NCBI RefSeq assembly: GCF_900105395.1
Contig: NZ_LT629775.1
Coordinates: 3,056,501-3,120,500 of the forward strand
Reading direction: 5' to 3'
Source of the DNA: Streptomyces sp. TLI_053
GTDB taxonomy: Bacteria; Actinomycetota; Actinomycetes; Streptomycetales; Streptomycetaceae
Length of the DNA stretch: 64,000 bases
The notes beneath the pieces were generated by a model. The model was not told where the DNA came from. It saw nothing but the letters and a program-made list of their open reading frames with translations, and did not search any database. The translations under genes were made by a program, and so were the position numbers. This document shows, one piece after another, positions 44,592 through 52,696 of the stretch. Every line of letters begins with the position of its first letter. Position 1 is the stretch's first letter.

Positions 44592-44990
44592 TCAGCGGGC
44601 TCCGCGCGCGCCCGCGCCCAGGCTGCGGCCCAGGTCGAGCAGGCTCAGGCCGAACATCAGCACGCCCAGCGGCACATGCAGCGCCGGGTGGTGGGTGACG
44701 CCCAGGACCACCTGGACGGAGGCGAGGACGAGGAAACCGGTCGCGTACAGGACCGGCCGGAGCGGGCCGCCGCCGGGCCGCCAGGCCAGGACCGCGGCGA
44801 GCAGGTACACCATCGAGGCGCCGTACATCACCCGGGCGCCCACGCTGTGCAGCGTCTCGCCGTAGGAGGTGGAGAGCAACAGCCCTGCGGTGGTGGCCTG
44901 GTAGAAGATCGCCAGGGTCTGCAGGGCGACGGTGGCGCGGAGGAACGTGAGGCTGCGGCGTGCGGACGGGGTCGTCGTCGTGATGACCAT
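44592..44990 (-). CDS. Small four-helix membrane protein, probable ECF41 target
   Basis: The 132-residue protein starts at MVITTTTPSARRS, with AGAGGGA upstream. It has four hydrophobic segments (ATVALQTLAIFYQATTAGLLL; ARVMYGASMVYLLAAVLAW; LYATGFLVLASVQVVLGV; ALHVPLGVLMFGLSLLDLG). No enzymatic motif is seen. It is transcribed divergently from the SigJ-type sigma gene and has a match to the ECF41 promoter about 56 bases upstream of its start, so it is likely controlled by that sigma factor. Function unknown. Confidence 0.8.
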   Translation of the reverse strand: MVITTTTPSARRSLTFLRATVALQTLAIFYQATTAGLLLSTSYGETLHSVGARVMYGASMVYLLAAVLAWRPGGGPLRPVLYATGFLVLASVQVVLGVTHHPALHVPLGVLMFGLSLLDLGRSLGAGARGAR

Positions 44991-45045
44991 GGTGCGGTCC
45001 CTCTTCCTGCCTGGTGGCGGTGGGTCGGTAGTGTCCCGCTGGTTC

Positions 45046-45073
45046 GACGAAACAGGCCCGCGAAGTGTGAGGC
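45046..45073 (-). promoter_or_regulatory. Candidate ECF41-type promoter of the small membrane protein gene
   Basis: Read on the minus strand: CCTCACA, 16 bases, CGTC. The reported ECF41 consensus is a TGTCACA-like -35 with a CGTC -10 at about this spacing. The start codon (44990) is about 56 bases downstream of the CGTC. The position opposite an ECF41 gene is the classic arrangement for its target. Confidence 0.5.
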
Positions 45074-45101
45074 GGGTGGGAACGAAACGGGGGCGACCGG
45101 C

Positions 45102-46040
45102 ATGGGTACCGAGGGCGAGAGATTCGAACGGAACACGGACACCGACACCGACACGGACACGGAGGCGGACGCGGCCGTCGGCGAGCGGCGGCACCTGGTC
45201 GGCCTCGCCTACCGGATGCTCGGCTCGGTGGCCGAGGCGGAGGACGCCGTGCAGGAGGCGTACGCCCGCTGGTACGCGCAGGCGCCGGAACGGCGGGCGG
45301 CGGTCGCCTCGCCGGGCGCCTGGCTGACGACGGTGCTCGGCCGGATCTGCCTGGACGTGCTCGGCTCGGCGCGGGTCCGGCGCGAGCGGTACGTCGGCGA
45401 GTGGCTGCCGGAGCCGCTGCCGGACGGGTCGCAGTGGGCGGTCGGGACGGCCGATCCGGCCGACCCCGCCGACCGGATCGCCCTGGACGAGTCGCTGGGC
45501 ATGGCGTTCCTGGTGGTGCTGGAGTCGATGACGCCGGCCGAGCGGGTGGTGTTCGTGCTGCACGACGTCTTCCGCTACCCGTTCCCCGAGATCGCCGCGA
45601 TCGTCGACCGGACGCCCGCCGCCTGCCGTCAGCTGGCCACCTCGGCCCGCCGCCGGGTCGGTGCCGCGCCGGCCCCTGCGGCCGGGAGCGCCGCCGTGGT
45701 GCGGGAGTTCAAGCGGGCCTGGGAGGCCAAGGACATCGGCACCCTGGTCGGCCTGCTCGACCCGGCGGCGGTCCTGGTCGCCGACGGCGGCGGGCTGGTC
45801 AGCGCGGTGCTGCGGCCGGTGGAGGGCGGCGAGCGGATCGCGCAGTACCTGGCACTGATGGCGGAGAAGGCCCCTGGGCTGGTCCTGCTGGAGCACGCCG
45901 TCAACGGCCGCCCCGGCCTGGTCGCGCAACGGGACGGCGCCACGGCGACGGTGGCGGCGCTGGACGTCGTGGACGGCCGGATCACCCGGATCTGGGCGGT
46001 CCGCAACCCGGAGAAGCTCGGCCGCTGGACGGCGGCCTGA
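45102..46040 (+). CDS. sigJ: ECF41-type sigma factor (SigJ) with SnoaL-like C-terminal domain
   Basis: The 312-residue protein starts at MGTEGERFERN, followed by an odd Thr-Asp repeat (residues 12-20). Sigma region 2 is at LVGLAYRMLGSVAEAEDAVQEAYARWY, and region 4 at MAFLVVLESMTPAERVVFVLHDVFRYPFPEIAAIV. The ECF41 linker WLPEPL and the C-terminal NTF2/SnoaL-like domain with DGGG and NPEKL are all present. In this group the C-terminal domain, not an anti-sigma factor, modulates activity. The usual partner (carboxymuconolactone decarboxylase, oxidoreductase or epimerase) is absent; a small membrane protein faces it instead. Confidence 0.93.
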   Translation: MGTEGERFERNTDTDTDTDTEADAAVGERRHLVGLAYRMLGSVAEAEDAVQEAYARWYAQAPERRAAVASPGAWLTTVLGRICLDVLGSARVRRERYVGEWLPEPLPDGSQWAVGTADPADPADRIALDESLGMAFLVVLESMTPAERVVFVLHDVFRYPFPEIAAIVDRTPAACRQLATSARRRVGAAPAPAAGSAAVVREFKRAWEAKDIGTLVGLLDPAAVLVADGGGLVSAVLRPVEGGERIAQYLALMAEKAPGLVLLEHAVNGRPGLVAQRDGATATVAALDVVDGRITRIWAVRNPEKLGRWTAA

Positions 46041-46121
46041 GGGTCCGGACGACTCGGGCTCCGGGCCGTCCGGAGCCCAGGGCTGCGCGGAGCTCAGGGC
46101 GGCCCGAGGACGGCGGCCCGG

Positions 46122-47591
46122 TCAGCGCCTCGGCGCACCCACCGCGGGCCGGGAGTACGTGGTGCCGTCCTCGTTCACGAACACGTACCGGTCGTCGGTG
46201 CGCCCCAGCCAGGGCGTGGTGTGCAGGAACGCCCGGCGGAGGTCGGTCCGCTCGACGGTGCGGCCGTCCGTCCCGTCCAGGCGATGGACGGAGTTGAGGT
46301 TGTGACCGCGCTCGGTGACCACCAACGGTCCGTCCGGCGCGGCGGCGACGGCCAGCACCTTGCCGCCCGGCTTCCGCGCCCAGGCCCGGGAGCCGTCCGC
46401 CAGCGAGTGCGCGACGACGAAGCTGCTGTCGCGGTCGCCGGGCCGGCCGGCGGCGGCCACGAACAGGTCGCCGACGACGGCCGCCGGGCGGACCGGGCGG
46501 AGCTGGAACGGGGCGTAGAGCTTCCGGAGGGGCGTCAGCTCGTAGTCGGCGGACGAGACCGGGATCGTCGCCCGGGGCGCGCCGTCGGCGGCCGCGAAGG
46601 AGAGGACGGCGTCGATGCCCCGGTTGCCGCGTTCGGTCAGCCGGACGACGGGCGGGTCGGCGGCGAGCACGGCCAGGGCGGTGGGCTCACTGGCCGCGCC
46701 GGTGTCCGTCCGCCACAGTGCCTCGCCGGCCGGACCGAAGGCGCGCAGCCAGGTGGCTCCGGTCCTCGCCGCCGGATCCGCGGTCGCGCAGTACTCTGCG
46801 GCCACGACCCGGACGGCCGAGGCGGACAGCCCGCCGAAGGCGCACCCGGGAGTCGGCGCCGCCGTCCAGGCCGGGGCGCCGTCCCGCAGGCCGAAGGCCG
46901 CGAGCTGCCCGTCTCCCCGGGCCACCAGGGTCGCGGGACCGGCGAGTTCGAGTGCCGAGAGCCGCACACCGTCCTTGTGCCACAGCTCGCGCCCGGTGCG
47001 CAGGTCGACGGCGGCGAGCCGGTCGCACGCCGCGGGGTCGGTGCCGTAGCCGACGGCGGCCAGGCCGTCGACGGCCGCCGAGGCCGCGCAGACCGACTTC
47101 CGGGGCGGCGCCTCCAGCGTCCAGGCGGACTCACCGGTCCGCGCCCGGTAGGCGTCGAAGCGGTCGGCGCGCACCCGGACGACGGTCTCGCCGTCCTGCC
47201 AGACGGCGAGTGCCTTGGTGAGGGTCGGCCGGTCGGCCGGCGCCGACCACGCCGGGCTCACCGGCGGCGGCCCCTGCAGGCGGTCGAACCCCAGCCGGCT
47301 GACGGGCAGCGCGAGCGCGAAGCAGAGAACCGTGGTGACGAGGCGGCCCTTCTTCGGACCGTCGGACAGGAAGACGACGGTGAAGAGGACGATCGCGACG
47401 ACGACGCCGACCATGCCGGTCGCCAGCATCGCCGGCATCCCGGGCGGGCAGGGCCGCGCGGCGGAGCCGCAGCCGCCCCCGGCCTCGGCGAGCGCCGAAC
47501 CGCCCATGACGAACCCGGTACCCGACGCGGCGACCACCGCCCCCGCGAGGCCCGCCCAGACCAGCCGCCATCTCGACCCGCGCCGCTCCAT
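46122..47591 (-). CDS. Membrane-anchored PQQ-like beta-propeller protein
   Basis: The 489-residue protein starts at MERRGSRWRLVWAGLAGA. Three hydrophobic segments lie in the first about 105 residues (LAGAVVAASGTGFVMGG; MLATGMVGVVVAIVLFTVVFL; LVTTVLCFALALPV). The extracytoplasmic remainder has PQQ-like blade motifs (FDAYRARTGESAWTLEAPP; AAVDLRTGRELWHKDGVR; LAAFGLRDGAPAWTA; AHSLADGSRAWARKPGGKVLAVA). Such propellers usually mediate binding or act as scaffolds. No catalytic ligand set could be assigned. It is transcribed away from the lectin gene. Confidence 0.8.
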   Translation of the reverse strand: MERRGSRWRLVWAGLAGAVVAASGTGFVMGGSALAEAGGGCGSAARPCPPGMPAMLATGMVGVVVAIVLFTVVFLSDGPKKGRLVTTVLCFALALPVSRLGFDRLQGPPPVSPAWSAPADRPTLTKALAVWQDGETVVRVRADRFDAYRARTGESAWTLEAPPRKSVCAASAAVDGLAAVGYGTDPAACDRLAAVDLRTGRELWHKDGVRLSALELAGPATLVARGDGQLAAFGLRDGAPAWTAAPTPGCAFGGLSASAVRVVAAEYCATADPAARTGATWLRAFGPAGEALWRTDTGAASEPTALAVLAADPPVVRLTERGNRGIDAVLSFAAADGAPRATIPVSSADYELTPLRKLYAPFQLRPVRPAAVVGDLFVAAAGRPGDRDSSFVVAHSLADGSRAWARKPGGKVLAVAAAPDGPLVVTERGHNLNSVHRLDGTDGRTVERTDLRRAFLHTTPWLGRTDDRYVFVNEDGTTYSRPAVGAPRR

Positions 47592-47805
47592 GAACCCGCC
47601 CCGCCATGATCGTCCACTTGGGTCCGGGCACTCTACCGACACCGGGTGGCGGCGGCACCGCGAGGGGGTGGGCCCGCCCCGGCCCGCCGGCCGGGGGCGA
47701 CGGCGCCCGGCTGTGATCACGAACGGCCGGTACTCGTCTGTGCACGGACGTCGGCACGGCCCTAGCGTCGGAGGACCGATGCCGTCCGACCACGGGAGTC
47801 CACGC

Positions 47806-48345
47806 ATGAAGGTTTCCGAGCGACTCGGCCCGATCCTCGGGGCCACCGGGGCCGCGCTGGCGCTGTGCGCCGGGCCCGCCGCCGCGGCCGGCCAGCCCGC
47901 GGCAGCCGCTCCGGTGGGGGCGGCTGCCGCGCAGCCCGGGCCGCCCTCCACCATCACCAGTGCGAGCCCCGAGGCCGCCGGCAAGTGTCTGGACGCCTAC
48001 GACTTCGGCCGAGGGCCGTGGGTCCAGATGTGGGACTGCCACGGCGGCAGCAACCAGTCCTGGAGCCTCTCCTGGAACAGCGTCAGCGGGGGCTGGAACA
48101 TCCGCAACGAAGCCAGCCAGTACTGCGCCGACGGCTCCCCGGGCCACGGGGAGCAACTCGTCCAGAACGTCTGCGGCAACGGCCTGGGGCAGTCCTGGAA
48201 GATCGATTCCGCCTCCGGCCCGACCCGCCTGGAGAGCATCGCCTTCCCCGGGCAGTGCGCGGACATCTACAACTGGGGGCGCAGCTCGGTGGTCATGCTG
48301 TGGGACTGCGGGAGCCAGGCCAACCAGTACTGGCTGTTCGACTGA
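47806..48345 (+). CDS. Secreted ricin-B-type (beta-trefoil) lectin
   Basis: The 179-residue protein starts at MKVSERLGPILGATGAALALC with GGGAG upstream. A signal peptide of about 28 residues is followed by an Ala/Pro linker and one beta-trefoil domain: GKCLDAYDFGRGPWVQMWDCHGGSNQSWSL, CADGSPGHGEQLVQNVCGNGLGQSWKI and CADIYNWGRSSVVMLWDCGSQANQYW. The three QxW-like repeats with paired Cys are characteristic. It probably binds a glycan outside the cell; no attached enzyme domain is present, which makes it a stand-alone lectin. Confidence 0.9.
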   Translation: MKVSERLGPILGATGAALALCAGPAAAAGQPAAAAPVGAAAAQPGPPSTITSASPEAAGKCLDAYDFGRGPWVQMWDCHGGSNQSWSLSWNSVSGGWNIRNEASQYCADGSPGHGEQLVQNVCGNGLGQSWKIDSASGPTRLESIAFPGQCADIYNWGRSSVVMLWDCGSQANQYWLFD

Positions 48346-48568
48346 ACCGGCTGTCCGACCGACCGGCGGGAACGCGCGCAGCCGTTCCCGCCCGGCAGCC
48401 GTGGGATCCGTCGGGGCCAGCCGCAGCACTCGGCCCCGACGGGCAGGGCCCCGCCGGCGAACCGCAGGCGGTGCGGAATCCGGTCCGTCCGGGCAGGAAC
48501 TATCGCCTGGGGCAGGGCCGTTGGGGAGATCAGCGGGGGGCGGGCGATTCGGACCCATGGAGGTCGGT

Positions 48569-49702
48569 ATGGCTCGGCACAGCGCGCTTCGGCGCGGACT
48601 CGGCGCGATGGCGATGGCCACCGCGGTGACGGCGGGCACGGTGACGTCGGCCGCGGCGGCGGGCGGACACGGGTCGCACGGATCGCACAGCGCGACCCGG
48701 ACGGCGATGACGGAACTCCTCCGGGACGAGATCCTGCCCGGGACGATAGCCGGCGTCCGGGAGGACGGCGGAAACTGGTCGGCAGCGGTCGGGGTCGCCG
48801 ACGGGACGACCGGGCGGCCCCGGTCGCCGCAGGAGCGGTTCAGGATCGGGAGCCTCACGAAGACCTTCACCGCGACCGTGGTGCTCCAGCTCAAGGCCGA
48901 AGGGCGGCTCGGCCTGGACGACCCGGTGGAGCGCTGGCTCCCGGGCGTGGTGCAGGGCAACGGGAACGACGGATCGACGATCACCGTCCGGCACCTGCTC
49001 GGGCACACCAGCGGACTGTTCTCCTACGACGAGGACCCGCTGATGATCCAGCGGCTCGCGAGCCCCGACTTCCTGAAGCACCGCTACGACACCTACCGGC
49101 CCGAGGACCTGGTGCGCACCGCGGTCTCGCACCCGCCGCTGTTCGCACCGGGAAGCTCCCGCTCGTACTCCAACACCAACTTCGTCCTGGCCGGGATGAT
49201 CGTCGCCAAGGTGACCGGGCACCCGTACGGCCAGGAGATCGAGCAGCGGATCCTCCGGCCGCTCGGCCTCCGCGCGACCAGCCTGCCCGGCACCGCCGCC
49301 GGCCTGCCCCGGCCGCACGCGGTCGGCTACTCCACCCTGTTCGGCGGCTCCGCCACACCGGTGGAGACCACCGAACTCAACCCCTCCTGGGGCGGCGCGG
49401 CCGGGGAGATGATCTCCACCACCGCCGACCTGAACCGCTTCTACTCCGCCCTGATGCAGGGGCGCCTGCTGCCGCAGGCCGAGATGGACGAGATGGTCCC
49501 CGCCGCCGGCGGCCCCGGCCTGGGCATCGGCAGCGTGAAACTCAGCTGCGGGGTCACCGCGTGGGGCCACACCGGCGGCATCCACGGCTCATCGACGGTG
49601 GCCCTGACCACCCGCGACGGACGGCACACCGCCTCGTTCAACACCAACGCCGACTGGGCGTCGGGCGAACGCAAGCTCGCGGAGGCCGAGTTCTGCGGCT
49701 GA
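48569..49702 (+). CDS. Secreted serine hydrolase, beta-lactamase class C / D-alanyl-D-alanine carboxypeptidase family
   Basis: The 377-residue protein is assigned the second ATG (48569), because GGAGG sits exactly 5 bases before it; the earlier ATG at 48557 overlaps that site. A signal peptide (MAMATAVTAGTVTSAAA) precedes the catalytic domain. Motifs are Ser95-x-x-Lys98 in GSLTKTF, Tyr-x-Asn in SYSNTNFVLAG and HTGG in WGHTGGIHG. It may trim peptidoglycan stem peptides or hydrolyse esters; family members vary. The preceding gap (48346-48568) holds no gene that could be supported. Confidence 0.92.
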   Translation: MARHSALRRGLGAMAMATAVTAGTVTSAAAAGGHGSHGSHSATRTAMTELLRDEILPGTIAGVREDGGNWSAAVGVADGTTGRPRSPQERFRIGSLTKTFTATVVLQLKAEGRLGLDDPVERWLPGVVQGNGNDGSTITVRHLLGHTSGLFSYDEDPLMIQRLASPDFLKHRYDTYRPEDLVRTAVSHPPLFAPGSSRSYSNTNFVLAGMIVAKVTGHPYGQEIEQRILRPLGLRATSLPGTAAGLPRPHAVGYSTLFGGSATPVETTELNPSWGGAAGEMISTTADLNRFYSALMQGRLLPQAEMDEMVPAAGGPGLGIGSVKLSCGVTAWGHTGGIHGSSTVALTTRDGRHTASFNTNADWASGERKLAEAEFCG

Positions 49703-49835
49703 GCACCCGGAACCGGGGGCGATACCCGAGCCGGGAACCGCGACGGCATGTTGTCGTCCCGCTGTTCGGGGGCCGCGCCTCTTCCACATGTCGGCACCCT
49801 CAGCGCTGACGCTACGTCAAGTCGTTGCAGAACGA

Positions 49836-49917
49836 AGGCCTTTCTCTACTCCTTCCCTCCGACGCCTGGCGCGCCTTCGTCACAGCCGTCCAGGCCGACG
49901 AGTTCGGCACCGTCTGA
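49836..49917 (+). pseudogene. DUF397 gene remnant (3' end only)
   Basis: The frame reads LPSDAWRAFVTAVQADEFG then TV and stop at 49915-49917, which is the conserved C-terminus of DUF397 proteins. No matching N-terminal half (W-x-KSSYSG...) is found upstream. The DNA at 49861-49905 is a close direct repeat of 50844-50888 in the second DUF397 gene. The rest of the gap (49703-49962) holds nothing else supported. Confidence 0.7.
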
Positions 49918-49962
49918 ACCCCAGCACGACCGATGAGCCCCGACCGCCGAACCGGTCGGGGC

Positions 49963-50622
49963 TCATCCCGCTCTCCACCCGTGCGCGTACTCGATGTTCA
50001 GAACGCCGGGCCCCCTCACCGGACCCTTCGCCGTCAGATCCCCGGCGTGATGCAGCATCACACTGTCGTACGGCGACCACGGAGTCCCCGCCAGCGCGCG
50101 AGCCGGACCCTCCCGCACCAGCGAGTGCACCTGCGCCCCCGTCCACCGGAACGCCTCCGCACTCCCGGTCAGGAACAACGTCTCGGCGGCGAACCCGAAC
50201 CTCAACTCGTCCCGCCGCCAGTCCTCCGGCTCCTTCTCCCCCGAGAAGTCCGTCTCCGGAATCTCCATCACCTGCGACCGGCCGGCCCCCAACCCCGCCC
50301 GCACCGCCTTCCACCGCGACACGGGAAATCCCAAGCCGCCCTGCACCAGCACCAGGTCCACCACCGGCGCACGGAACCACCCCGGCAGCCCGCCCGGCCC
50401 CTCCCGCTCCGCCCGCAGCGGCACGTACACCAGCGACCGCCGGGACCGCGCCGCCAACCCCCAGGCCACCGCGAGACTCCGCGCGCCCCCCAGGTCCACG
50501 AACATGTCCAGCGACCGTTCCTTCCGGAACAGCACAGCCCGTCCCGACCTCGGGACGGCCTTCACCACCCGGTACTCCTCACCACCGTGCCGAACCCGGT
50601 GCACCGTCGTCCTCAACTCCAC
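49963..50622 (-). CDS. Hypothetical protein of unknown family
   Basis: The 219-residue product starts at GTG (ELRTTVHRVRHGGEEYRVV follows). It is soluble, with no signal peptide or membrane segment, and has alternating beta/alpha character (VLFRKERSLDMFVDLGG; VVDLVLVQGGLGFPVSRWKAVRAGL; RDELRFGFAAETLFLTGSAEAFRWTGAQVHSLV). I do not recognise a family. It is bracketed by two defective DUF397 genes on the opposite strand, suggesting insertion into or evolution within a broken regulator module. Confidence 0.7.
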   Translation of the reverse strand: MELRTTVHRVRHGGEEYRVVKAVPRSGRAVLFRKERSLDMFVDLGGARSLAVAWGLAARSRRSLVYVPLRAEREGPGGLPGWFRAPVVDLVLVQGGLGFPVSRWKAVRAGLGAGRSQVMEIPETDFSGEKEPEDWRRDELRFGFAAETLFLTGSAEAFRWTGAQVHSLVREGPARALAGTPWSPYDSVMLHHAGDLTAKGPVRGPGVLNIEYAHGWRAG

Positions 50623-50715
50623 CCGGCAGTCCTACCCCGCCCGGACGCCCTCTGTCCCCCGAGTTTCCCTTCACCTACCGTGGATCCCAGGCCTACAGAA
50701 GGGAACTCCTGGACC

Positions 50716-50900
50716 ATGTCGTGGCGGAAGAGCAGCTACAGCGGCCAAGGCGGCGAGTGTGTCGAGATCGCCGACGACCACCCTGACCTCGTCCCCGTCC
50801 GACACTCCAAGGACCCCGCCGGCCCCGCCCTCCTCTTCCCCCGGACGCCTGGCGCGCCTTCGTCACCGCCGTCAAGCACGACGAGTTCGACATCCTCTAG
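50716..50900 (+). pseudogene. DUF397 gene with a one-base frameshift
   Basis: ATG at 50716 begins a normal DUF397 N-terminus (MSWRKSSYSGQGGECVEIAD; VRHSKDPAGPALLFP). At a run of five C (50838-50842) the frame slips. Adding one base restores PDAWRAFVTAVKHDEFDIL and the TAG at 50898-50900, an exact DUF397 ending. As read, the frame would run on to about 50949. DUF397 proteins are small partners of XRE regulators in streptomycetes. A sequencing error in the C-run is possible. Confidence 0.82.
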
Positions 50901-50953
50901 CCCCTCGCCGCGTCCGGCTGACCCGCGCCCGCCGGTCCTGCTTCGATAGGCGG

Positions 50954-51712
50954 ATGCCCGCCGCAGCCACGCCGCCGCCACCCCCGCCCCCACCGCTCGC
51001 CGAAGTCCTCGGCGTGCGCCGGATCCGGCTCGCCGAGGTCGCCGCCCCTCGCCTCACCGCCGAGGAGCGGCACGCCCGGGACCAGGTCTGGGCGACCATG
51101 GTCCTCGCCAATCCCACCCTCTTCGACGGACCCGCCGTCGCCTGCGCCGACACCTCCTGGCCCAGACCCGGCGAACTCCACGTCTCCTGGTCGCGCGTCA
51201 CCTACCGCCACTACGCCCTGCGCCGCGTCCCCTCCGCCACCGCCCCCACCGCGTCCCTCTCCGTCAGCGTCCTCCAGACCACCGACGACGGCCGCCTGCT
51301 CGTCGGCCGGATGTCCCCCACCACCGCCGCCCCCGGACGCTGGCAGTTCCCCGGCGGCTCCGTCGAACCCCCGCCCGACGGCGAGCGCCTCGACCTCACC
51401 GCGCTGCGCCGCAACGCCGTCCGCGAACTGGCCGAGGAGACCGGAGTCACCACCTCCCCCGCCGAGTTGGAACTCCGGGCCGTCACCCGGGGCCAGTACG
51501 GCAGCGTCGGCGTGCTCTTCCTCGCCCCGCCCCTCCCCGAGGCCGCGCTGCGCGAGCGCTTCACCGCCCTGGCGCCCCCGGAACGGGAGTTGGTCGAGCT
51601 GGCCTTCGTCCGCTCCCCCGCCGACCTCCCGGGCCTGCCCGGCCCGCACGCCGACTACCTGACCCCGGTGCTCCGCCACCTCACCCGCCGACGGGCGGGA
51701 CGGCGACCCTAG
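50954..51712 (+). CDS. NUDIX hydrolase domain protein
   Basis: The 252-residue protein starts at MPAAATPPPPPPPPLAEVLG, a poly-Pro lead. A domain of about 90 residues of unknown type precedes the NUDIX fold. The NUDIX box is WQFPGGSVE, an insertion of about 13 residues, then LRRNAVRELAEETGV; the REx2EExG core that binds the metal is intact. It likely hydrolyses a nucleoside diphosphate derivative. It converges with the HxlR gene; their stops overlap by 4 bases. Confidence 0.85.
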   Translation: MPAAATPPPPPPPPLAEVLGVRRIRLAEVAAPRLTAEERHARDQVWATMVLANPTLFDGPAVACADTSWPRPGELHVSWSRVTYRHYALRRVPSATAPTASLSVSVLQTTDDGRLLVGRMSPTTAAPGRWQFPGGSVEPPPDGERLDLTALRRNAVRELAEETGVTTSPAELELRAVTRGQYGSVGVLFLAPPLPEAALRERFTALAPPERELVELAFVRSPADLPGLPGPHADYLTPVLRHLTRRRAGRRP

Positions 51713-52107
51713 GGGGTGTCCCCGGCCTCGCCGTCGAAGCGGTGCCGGGCCGACTCGATGGCGTCCAGGTGCCGGTGCGTCCAGTCGCACATGGCGTCCA
51801 CCGTGGCGCGCAGGGCCCGGCCCGGCCCGGTGAGGGTGTACTCGACGCGCGGCGGCACCGTCGGGTGCACCGTGCGCTCCACCAGGCCGTTGCGCTCCAG
51901 GAGGCGCAGGTTCTGGGTGAGCATCTTGTGGCTGATGCCGTCGACCTCCCGGCGCAGCTCGGTGAAGCGCAGGGTGCCGTCCCCGACCGCCTCGACGATC
52001 AGCAGCGCCCACTTGTTGGCGATGTCCGAGAAGATCTCCCGGGCCAGGGAGTCCGCCCGCATCGCGTCGGCCCTGTCCTTCGCCGAGCCGTTGACCTGCT
52101 TGCTCAC
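51709..52107 (-). CDS. HxlR-family transcriptional regulator
   Basis: The 132-residue protein starts at GTG (SKQVNGSAKDRADAM follows). The HxlR winged helix is clear: IFSDIANKWALLIVEAVGDGTLRFTELRREVDGISHKMLTQNLRLLERNGLVERTVHPTVPPRVEYTLTGPGRAL. The N-terminal Cys that makes some HxlR proteins aldehyde- or redox-sensing is replaced here by Ser/Ala. It is divergent from a Rid-family gene with AGTCACCG-type repeats between them. Confidence 0.9.
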   Translation of the reverse strand: MSKQVNGSAKDRADAMRADSLAREIFSDIANKWALLIVEAVGDGTLRFTELRREVDGISHKMLTQNLRLLERNGLVERTVHPTVPPRVEYTLTGPGRALRATVDAMCDWTHRHLDAIESARHRFDGEAGDTP

Positions 52108-52120
52108 CTTGAGGTTCCCC

Positions 52121-52182
52121 AGTCACCGAAGAGTGCGTTCTTCCACGTCAACGGACACTCTCCTACGGTGATCGAGTCACCG
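52121..52182. promoter_or_regulatory. HxlR/Rid divergent operator region
   Basis: AGTCACCG occurs at 52121-52128 and again at 52175-52182, with the inverted CGGTGA at 52166-52171. AGAGTG (52130-52135) and CACTCT (52156-52161) add dyad symmetry. The cluster sits between the divergent starts 52107 and 52212, as expected for an HxlR autoregulated promoter. Confidence 0.6.
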
Positions 52183-52211
52183 CAAGAGAGCACGAGGAGA
52201 GCGGAGCCACC

Positions 52212-52619
52212 ATGGCCATCACCCTGTCGAACCCCGAGGGACTGCCCGTGATCGACGTCTACCACCAGGTGGCCGTCGCCTCCGGCTCGCGAACGGTCTA
52301 CGTCGCCGGGCAGGTCTCCTGGGACGCCGACGGCACGACCGTCGGCGAGGGCGACCTCGCCGCCCAGGTCGAACAGTGCTACCTCAACGTCGCCACCGCC
52401 CTGGCCTCCGCCGGGGCCGGCTTCGCGAACGTCGTGAAGCTGAACGTGCACGTCGTGGACTGGGCACCCGAGAAGATGCCGCAGCTCCTGGACGGCATCG
52501 CGCGGGCGACGGCGAAACTCGGGACCACCGCCGCCCCGCCGGCCACCATGCTCGGCGTGGCGGCCCTGGACGTGCCCGAGCACCTGGTGGAGATCGAGGC
52601 CGTCGCCGTCCTCGACTGA
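52212..52619 (+). CDS. Rid-family (YjgF/YER057c/UK114) protein, probably non-deaminase subtype
   Basis: The 135-residue protein starts at MAITLSNPEGLPVIDVYHQ, with GGAG 10 bases upstream. The fold is clear: VYVAGQVSWDADG, LNVATALASAGAGFANVVKLNVHVVD and the C-terminal strand HLVEIEAVAVLD. RidA enamine/imine deaminases need an Arg before the C-terminal strand (R-(S/T)-x-V). Here that place reads PPATMLGVAAL, without Arg, so the standard imine deaminase activity is unlikely. It is divergent from HxlR and probably regulated by it. Confidence 0.88.
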   Translation: MAITLSNPEGLPVIDVYHQVAVASGSRTVYVAGQVSWDADGTTVGEGDLAAQVEQCYLNVATALASAGAGFANVVKLNVHVVDWAPEKMPQLLDGIARATAKLGTTAAPPATMLGVAALDVPEHLVEIEAVAVLD

Positions 52620-52647
52620 ATCCGGGGCCGCCGGGTGCCCGGTGCCC

Positions 52648-52680
52648 GCGCGGGAAGTCGGAGCGGCCGACTTCCCGCGC
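52648..52680. repeat. Dispersed palindrome, copy 1
   Basis: A 14-bp perfect stem, GCGCGGGAAGTCGG (52648-52661), loop AGCGG, complement at 52667-52680. It lies between the Rid gene and the next plus-strand gene, 17 bases before that start codon. It is one of five related elements in 52.6-55.5 kb. Confidence 0.9.
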
Positions 52681-52696
52681 GCACTACCCTGCGGGA

